9,119 bases of DNA, from the NCBI GenBank assembly GCA_017608295.1, contig JAFCGF010000068.1:1-9119 (forward strand). The letters run 5' to 3'. The stretch comes from Candidatus Woesearchaeota archaeon (GTDB taxonomy: Archaea > Nanoarchaeota > Nanoarchaeia > Woesearchaeales > JAGVZT01). Below are positions 6,201 through 9,119 of the stretch, one piece after another (positions within the stretch are counted from its first letter, which is position 1; each line of letters opens with the position of its first letter). The notes beneath the pieces are model-generated. The model was not told the DNA's origin. It worked only from the letters and a program-made list of their open reading frames with translations, and did no database searches. The position numbers and the translations under genes were made by a program.

Positions 6201-7073
6201 ATGAAAAGGTTCATCTTAATTATTGTTGTCCTTTGCTATATCTCAGGATACGGACAAGTTGGCATTAACACTGATAACAGCGATCCTGATGCATCCGCCG
6301 GGCTGGATGTAAAGTTTACAAACAAAGGTCTTTTACCCCCCCGTATTGCTGATACAAATGCAATTAGCACACCGGCAGAGGGTTTACTGGTGTATGACAT
6401 GAGTTCCCATTGTATGCGTTATTATAATGGTACTAAATGGTCTGAATGTATGGGTTTTTATTCGTGGTCTTGCGGGGATCCTATCACAATTAACCATGTG
6501 GCCGGAACTGTAGCCCCGGTTAACAAAACAGTAACTTATAGCACAGTAACAAATATACCCGGAGAAACAACAAAGTGTTGGATTACCCGAAACCTGGGTG
6601 CAAGCCACCAGGCAACCGCTGTTGATGATGACACTGAAGCCTCAGCAGGCTGGTATTGGCAGTTTAACCGCAAGCAGGGGTATAAGCATGATGGAACAAC
6701 CAGAACGCCTAATACCACCTGGATAACCCCTATTGTTGAAGACCTTGACTGGCAGGCTGCCAATGATCCGTGTATTCTTGAGCTTGGCAGTGGCTGGCGT
6801 ATTCCAACCTATACCGAATGGACCAATGTGGATGCAAGTGGAAGCTGGACAAACTGGAACGACCCATGGAGCTCCGGGTTAAAAATGCACGCTGCCGGGC
6901 TCATAAGCCACAGCGATGGTTCTTTGCAAGCTAGAGGTGAGGCAGGCTACTACTGGAGCAATACGCAGGCCAGCACTACCAATGGCTGGTACCTGGCCTT
7001 CAACCCTGGCAGCTGTAAAATGTACATCTACTTCAAGGCGAGTGGCTTTTCGCTGCGCTGCCTCAGAGAGTGA
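6201..7073 (+). CDS. FISUMP-domain surface protein with DGR-like variable C-terminus
   Basis: Translation from 6201 (290 aa) puts a signal peptide at the N-terminus (MKRFILIIVVLCYISGYGQ); an in-frame ATG at 6171 adds ten residues before it and overlaps the predicted promoter. Next comes a stalk motif common in Bacteroidota surface proteins (VGINTDNSDPDASAGLDV...KGLLPPR...PAEGLLVYD...MRYYNGTKW). The second half is a Fibrobacter succinogenes major paralogous (FISUMP, TIGR02145-type) domain: CWITRNLGAS, AGWYWQFNRKQGYKHDG, WRIPTYTEW, GYYWSNTQ and a terminal GFSLRCLRE. FISUMP is thought to resemble the C-type-lectin/formylglycine-enzyme-like folds used as display scaffolds. The last 43 codons are richer in G and C and in NNC codons. 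It is likely exported and lipid-free; the ligand is unknown. No partner gene is adjacent. Confidence 0.88.
   Translation: MKRFILIIVVLCYISGYGQVGINTDNSDPDASAGLDVKFTNKGLLPPRIADTNAISTPAEGLLVYDMSSHCMRYYNGTKWSECMGFYSWSCGDPITINHVAGTVAPVNKTVTYSTVTNIPGETTKCWITRNLGASHQATAVDDDTEASAGWYWQFNRKQGYKHDGTTRTPNTTWITPIVEDLDWQAANDPCILELGSGWRIPTYTEWTNVDASGSWTNWNDPWSSGLKMHAAGLISHSDGSLQARGEAGYYWSNTQASTTNGWYLAFNPGSCKMYIYFKASGFSLRCLRE
6945..7073 (+). other. Candidate DGR variable region at the FISUMP C-terminus
   Basis: From GGCTACTACTGG to the stop, surface-position codons are mostly NNC (GCC, AGC, ACC, TAC, GCC, TTC, AAC, AGC, TAC, ATC, TAC, TTC) or NNT (ACT, CCT, TGT, AGT), while framework codons (GGC TGG, CTG, ATG, GGC TTT TCG CTG CGC TGC) are constant-looking. 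This is the pattern expected if AAC/AAT codons of a template repeat were randomised at adenines. The block ends in a GC-rich stretch (about 7046-7068), as an initiation-of-homing segment would. No template repeat or reverse transcriptase is visible in this window. Confidence 0.4.
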
Positions 7074-7110
7074 TTGCGCCCAGACGCACACAAAACGACC
7101 GGGAACAACT

Positions 7111-7166
7111 ATTACAGGTCTATATAAGTGCGCTTGCTGTAATCAAAATTAGAGGACTTTCTAATT
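7111..7166 (+). other. Two small hairpins downstream of the FISUMP gene
   Basis: ATTACAG (7111-7117) pairs with CTGTAAT (7137-7143), and AATTAGA (7147-7153) pairs with TCTAATT (7160-7166). Neither has a T-run, so neither is a standard intrinsic terminator, but they may protect the 3' end of the message. Confidence 0.3.
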
Positions 7167-7221
7167 GCTATTATGATCTAATCAGCCTTTGCATTTATCC
7201 CATGCCCATGCGAGCATCACC

Positions 7222-7254
7222 TGTCATTCCGAGGAACGAAGCGACGAGGAACCT
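7222..7254. repeat. REP-like dispersed repeat (TCATTCCGAGGAACGAAGCG type)
   Basis: The sequence from TGTCATTCCGAGG to CGACGAGGAACCT matches an intergenic repeat found in many copies in bacterial genomes, including Bacteroidota ('GTCATTCCGAGGAACGAAGCGACGAGGAATCT' type; recalled, not searched). It is non-coding. The remainder of 7074-7387 contains short ATACGCG duplications (about 7298-7311) and no gene. Confidence 0.55.
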
Positions 7255-7387
7255 CCATCGTAATGCACTGCTGCCGGAACAACCTGGCGACACGAAATAC
7301 GCGATACGCGATCAGGGATAAATTTATCGCATATACCAGTAAAATTTGATTACTTTGTGGACGAAAAACTCAGGTATGCTTCATTTT

Positions 7388-7582
7388 TTATGATAAACAT
7401 CCCGGTCGGCCTATCGTTCCTGCCACCTGCCTGAGAAAGGTAACGACGGCATCGGCATCAGGCTGGTCTGTAACAGGAAAAACAACTAATTGAGGAATAT
7501 GGGAACCCATCATGATCTGCTCAGAAATCCGGATGGCAAAAGGTTCCTGGTGCCTTTTATCCTGGGGACCAGTCTCTTTTTT
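7388..7582 (-). pseudogene. Unrecognised protein-coding remnant next to the kinase fragment
   Basis: A minus-strand frame open between in-frame stops encodes KKETGPQDKRHQEPFAIRIS... through MMGSHIPQLVVFPVTDQPDADAVVTFLRQVAGTIGRPGCLS. Its composition, with alternating hydrophobic strand and amphipathic helix, looks like genuine protein rather than random translation. The only starts are the adjacent ATGs at 7513 and 7510, giving about 40 residues. It overlaps the 3' end of the GHMP kinase fragment, as operon neighbours can. I do not recognise the family. Confidence 0.3.
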
Positions 7583-7877
7583 CTAACGGGTATGATCTTC
7601 GGATCCTGATTTGAAGTGTTTTTGGAATTCTTTTTTCCGCCACCAGTACCAGGTATCCACCTCCGCCGGCGCCGCTGAGTTTCCAGCCCAAGGCCTGATC
7701 GCTGACTGATGCGATCACCTCCCGGATAAAAGGATTACTCATGTATGGGAACATACTGACCTGCGCTTCGAAAGAAGCAGTCATGGCTTTCCCAAATGCA
7801 TGAATGTCCCGTTGTTTTGCAGCATCCCACAACCGGTCGGCTGCTGTCGCCAGAACAGTAGCTTTTCCGGCAGATAT
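7557..7877 (-). pseudogene. GHMP-family sugar kinase C-terminal fragment
   Basis: The minus-strand frame encodes about 107 residues: ISAGKATVLATAADRLWDAAKQRDIHAFGKAMTASFE..., then SNPFIREVIASVSDQALGWKLSGAGGGGYLVLVAEK and a basic IRIRRSYPLEKRD end. GWKLSGAGGGGYLVLV is motif 3 of the GHMP kinases and most resembles the D,D-heptose-7-phosphate kinase/galactokinase-like group used in LPS or S-layer sugar synthesis. A complete member has roughly 320-360 residues with an ATP-binding PxxxGLGSS motif. Here an in-frame stop (7878-7880) precedes the preserved part and the N-terminal two thirds are absent, so it is a decayed 3' end, not a small gene. Confidence 0.7.
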
Positions 7878-8121
7878 TTATTTTGGAAGAGGTGAAAAGT
7901 ATTCAGTAACAATGAAAGGAAACAAAGATTAGAACCTTGAACTTCAGAAGAAACCAATAAGTTAATTAGAAAACCAAGAAGGCAATTTAATTATGTTTAG
8001 TGGCTTTGAAATATCCAAAACAACACTTTAAGTTTGTAAACAAAAAAGTCCGAGTAGCTGATGGCAAACAAACATTTTGTCGAAGACGCACAATGAACAC
8101 CCTCTAACAATCATTTGATTA
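7878..8121. other. Intergenic stretch with no supported feature
   Basis: This AT-rich stretch lies between the truncated kinase and the lipoprotein gene stop. I see no ORF with protein-like composition, no hairpin with a T-run and no recognisable repeat. It presumably contains the break at which the kinase gene was lost. Confidence 0.4.
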
Positions 8122-8967
8122 TTAATTACAACACTCTGTGCAACTATTACTTCCAGAGCCACTCGACCCGAGGTGACCTTCGATTTCAAGAGTGAATCCA
8201 TCATATGCAATCTTTACTTTTTTGAATCCACATGCCCATGCCCAGTTACATTCCATAATACAACAATCAAGCTCCTTAGTAGTCTTGCACGTTATTTTGG
8301 CTTCCCCTAAAGTATACGACGCAGTGCAATTTTTATCGCATGAAACAGCAACGCCATCTCTACAATTTGCAGTTAGTATTCCTCTTGCATATCCACGGGT
8401 CCAATTTTCCCACCCATCATCTTCTTCCCAGATCCACCACATCCTAATATCACAACAAGTAACAGTTTTTAAGCTAGAAGTGCCTGATCCGCAAGCATTT
8501 GATAACATGTTGTCATACAATATGTTATCATTATTTGTAACACATGTAGTTGTAAAAGAATTACCACCCTTAGTCCAAGAAATTTCAATTACATTACATC
8601 CAATCAGTACTATATTGTCGATCTGATCCTGCCAGGCTTTTATATCATCAGTGCTTATTGTTGCATCATCTTTAACTAGTAATGCTGTTATATTATCTAG
8701 ATTTGCTATATCAATACTCGGAAACCAAGCTGTCTCAGGATTTGTAATATCTTCTACAATTTTTTTACGCTCATTCTCTGATGTACTAGTATATTTGAAT
8801 GTCCATCCATTAGCTTTTATCTTTTGTCCGTATAAATCATTCCAGTTTTTAATAGCTTCATCAAGCTGTTTTTCAAAATTCTCTGGTGTTTCATTTTTGC
8901 TACATCTTAAAACAAGAAGAAAAATTAACACTATTAATCCCAAAAATAGAACTGTAATTTTTTTCAT
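8122..8967 (-). CDS. Cys/Trp-rich predicted lipoprotein of unknown function
   Basis: The ATG at 8967 gives a 281-residue protein starting with a classic signal segment, MKKITVLFLGLIVLIFLLVLRC; an upstream TTG in frame only adds ten residues before it. The Cys at about residue 22 could be the lipidated residue, but Arg just before it is unusual for a lipobox. The first half is helical and charged (NFEKQLDEAIKNWNDLYGQKIKANGW). The second half holds most of the roughly 17 cysteines, several as adjacent pairs (VTCCD, LDCCIMEC, TECCN), and many tryptophans (RMWWIWEEDDGWENW, NWAWAC). This suggests a disulphide-stabilised extracytoplasmic domain. It ends in a Gly/Ser-rich tail (GSSGSGSNSCTECCN). No known family or catalytic motif was recognised. 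It stands alone on the minus strand between remnants, with an AT-rich leader and no clear Shine-Dalgarno. Confidence 0.78.
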   Translation of the reverse strand: MKKITVLFLGLIVLIFLLVLRCSKNETPENFEKQLDEAIKNWNDLYGQKIKANGWTFKYTSTSENERKKIVEDITNPETAWFPSIDIANLDNITALLVKDDATISTDDIKAWQDQIDNIVLIGCNVIEISWTKGGNSFTTTCVTNNDNILYDNMLSNACGSGTSSLKTVTCCDIRMWWIWEEDDGWENWTRGYARGILTANCRDGVAVSCDKNCTASYTLGEAKITCKTTKELDCCIMECNWAWACGFKKVKIAYDGFTLEIEGHLGSSGSGSNSCTECCN

Positions 8968-9016
8968 AATCTTATTTTTTAAAATTAAAAAAACCAATAA
9001 ATGACTAGAAATGAAC

Positions 9017-9040
9017 TACCCCGCGGCAAGCAGCGGGGTA
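9017..9040. repeat. Strong 8-bp hairpin, REP-like or terminator
   Basis: TACCCCGC (9017-9024) pairs perfectly with GCGGGGTA (9033-9040) around GGCAAGCA. It sits two bases beyond the stop of the minus-strand gene entering from the right edge. The flanking TAGTTCATTT on the minus strand is only weakly T-rich, so it may be a terminator, a 3'-end stabiliser or a REP palindrome. Confidence 0.6.
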
Positions 9041-9042
9041 TC

Positions 9043-9119
9043 TTAAAACAAAGCTAACTGCTTACTTCTATGCAAAACGGTGTATTCTTTCTCAAGTCCT
9101 TGGTCTCGAACGTATTTCG
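9043..9119 (-). CDS. C-terminal end of a gene entering from the right edge (partial)
   Basis: The minus strand is open from the right edge to a TAA at 9045-9043, encoding KYVRDQGLEKEYTVLHRSKQ followed by LALF. The charged helix followed by a short hydrophobic tail looks like a genuine protein C-terminus. The family cannot be established from 25 codons. Small REP-associated Y1 transposases can end in a similar way and are flanked by palindromes such as the one at 9017-9040, but this is only a suggestion. Confidence 0.4.
   Translation of the reverse strand, partial: KYVRDQGLEKEYTVLHRSKQLALF

Noticed and set aside
7070..7321. Plus-strand ORF downstream of the FISUMP gene
   Set aside because: It runs through hairpins and a REP-like repeat, overlaps the FISUMP stop, and its predicted peptide has no coherent protein character.
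7350..7357. TTACTTTG as a rightward promoter
   Set aside because: It resembles the TAnnTTTG -7 element, but there is no TTG at the right spacing and no plus-strand gene follows.
8192..9004. Two plus-strand ORFs antisense to the lipoprotein gene
   Set aside because: They mirror the minus-strand gene, have low-complexity Ser/Leu/Ile composition and no start signals; the minus-strand frame has a signal peptide and continuous coding character.
6945..9119. DGR template repeat or reverse transcriptase close to the FISUMP gene
   Set aside because: No AAC-rich near-copy of the FISUMP tail on either strand and no reverse-transcriptase motif (such as YADD/QG) in any frame here, so a local DGR is not claimed.

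Overview
The window looks like a chromosomal accessory region of an uncultivated or environmental member of the Bacteroidota. Three signs point there: two consecutive secreted proteins end in type IX secretion (T9SS) C-terminal sorting domains, a FISUMP-type surface protein carries the typical Bacteroidota 'GINTDNS...SAGLDV...KGLLPPR' stalk motif, and the tyrosine recombinase has the Bacteroidota arm-binding architecture. Start sites sit behind TAnnTTTG-like -7 elements rather than Shine-Dalgarno sequences.

Left part (1-3965): two plus-strand T9SS cargo genes. The first (already open at the left edge, ending at 2337) is a right-handed parallel beta-helix protein. It is split into two reading frames by an exact 52-bp tandem duplication (1369-1420 / 1421-1472); removing one copy restores a single frame. 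The second (2385-3965) is an intact secreted protein with repeated sheet-forming segments and its own sorting tail.

Middle (3966-6170): a mobile-element landing zone. It holds a hairpin, an eight-unit 10-bp tandem repeat, and a 141-bp element with inverted ends like an IS21-family IS but no transposase. It also holds a lone tyrosine recombinase (5742-4507, minus) bracketed by two outward-facing tRNA 3'-half fragments from different tRNAs. The integrase promoter overlaps a perfect 12-bp tandem repeat, and a second short tandem repeat lies beyond the right-hand tRNA fragment and its terminator-like hairpin.

Right part (6171-9119): a FISUMP-domain surface protein whose last 43 codons look like the variable region of a diversity-generating retroelement target, although no template repeat or reverse transcriptase is visible here. 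Next come a REP-like repeat and two decayed minus-strand gene remnants, one being the C-terminus of a GHMP-family sugar kinase. A cysteine- and tryptophan-rich predicted lipoprotein (8967-8122, minus) follows. A strong hairpin then lies just past the stop of a minus-strand gene that enters from the right edge.

No continuous pathway is encoded. The common theme is surface or secreted proteins interleaved with recombination scars. The most promising leads are the DGR-like tail of the FISUMP protein, the integrase bracketed by two different tRNA halves, and the IS21-like miniature element.
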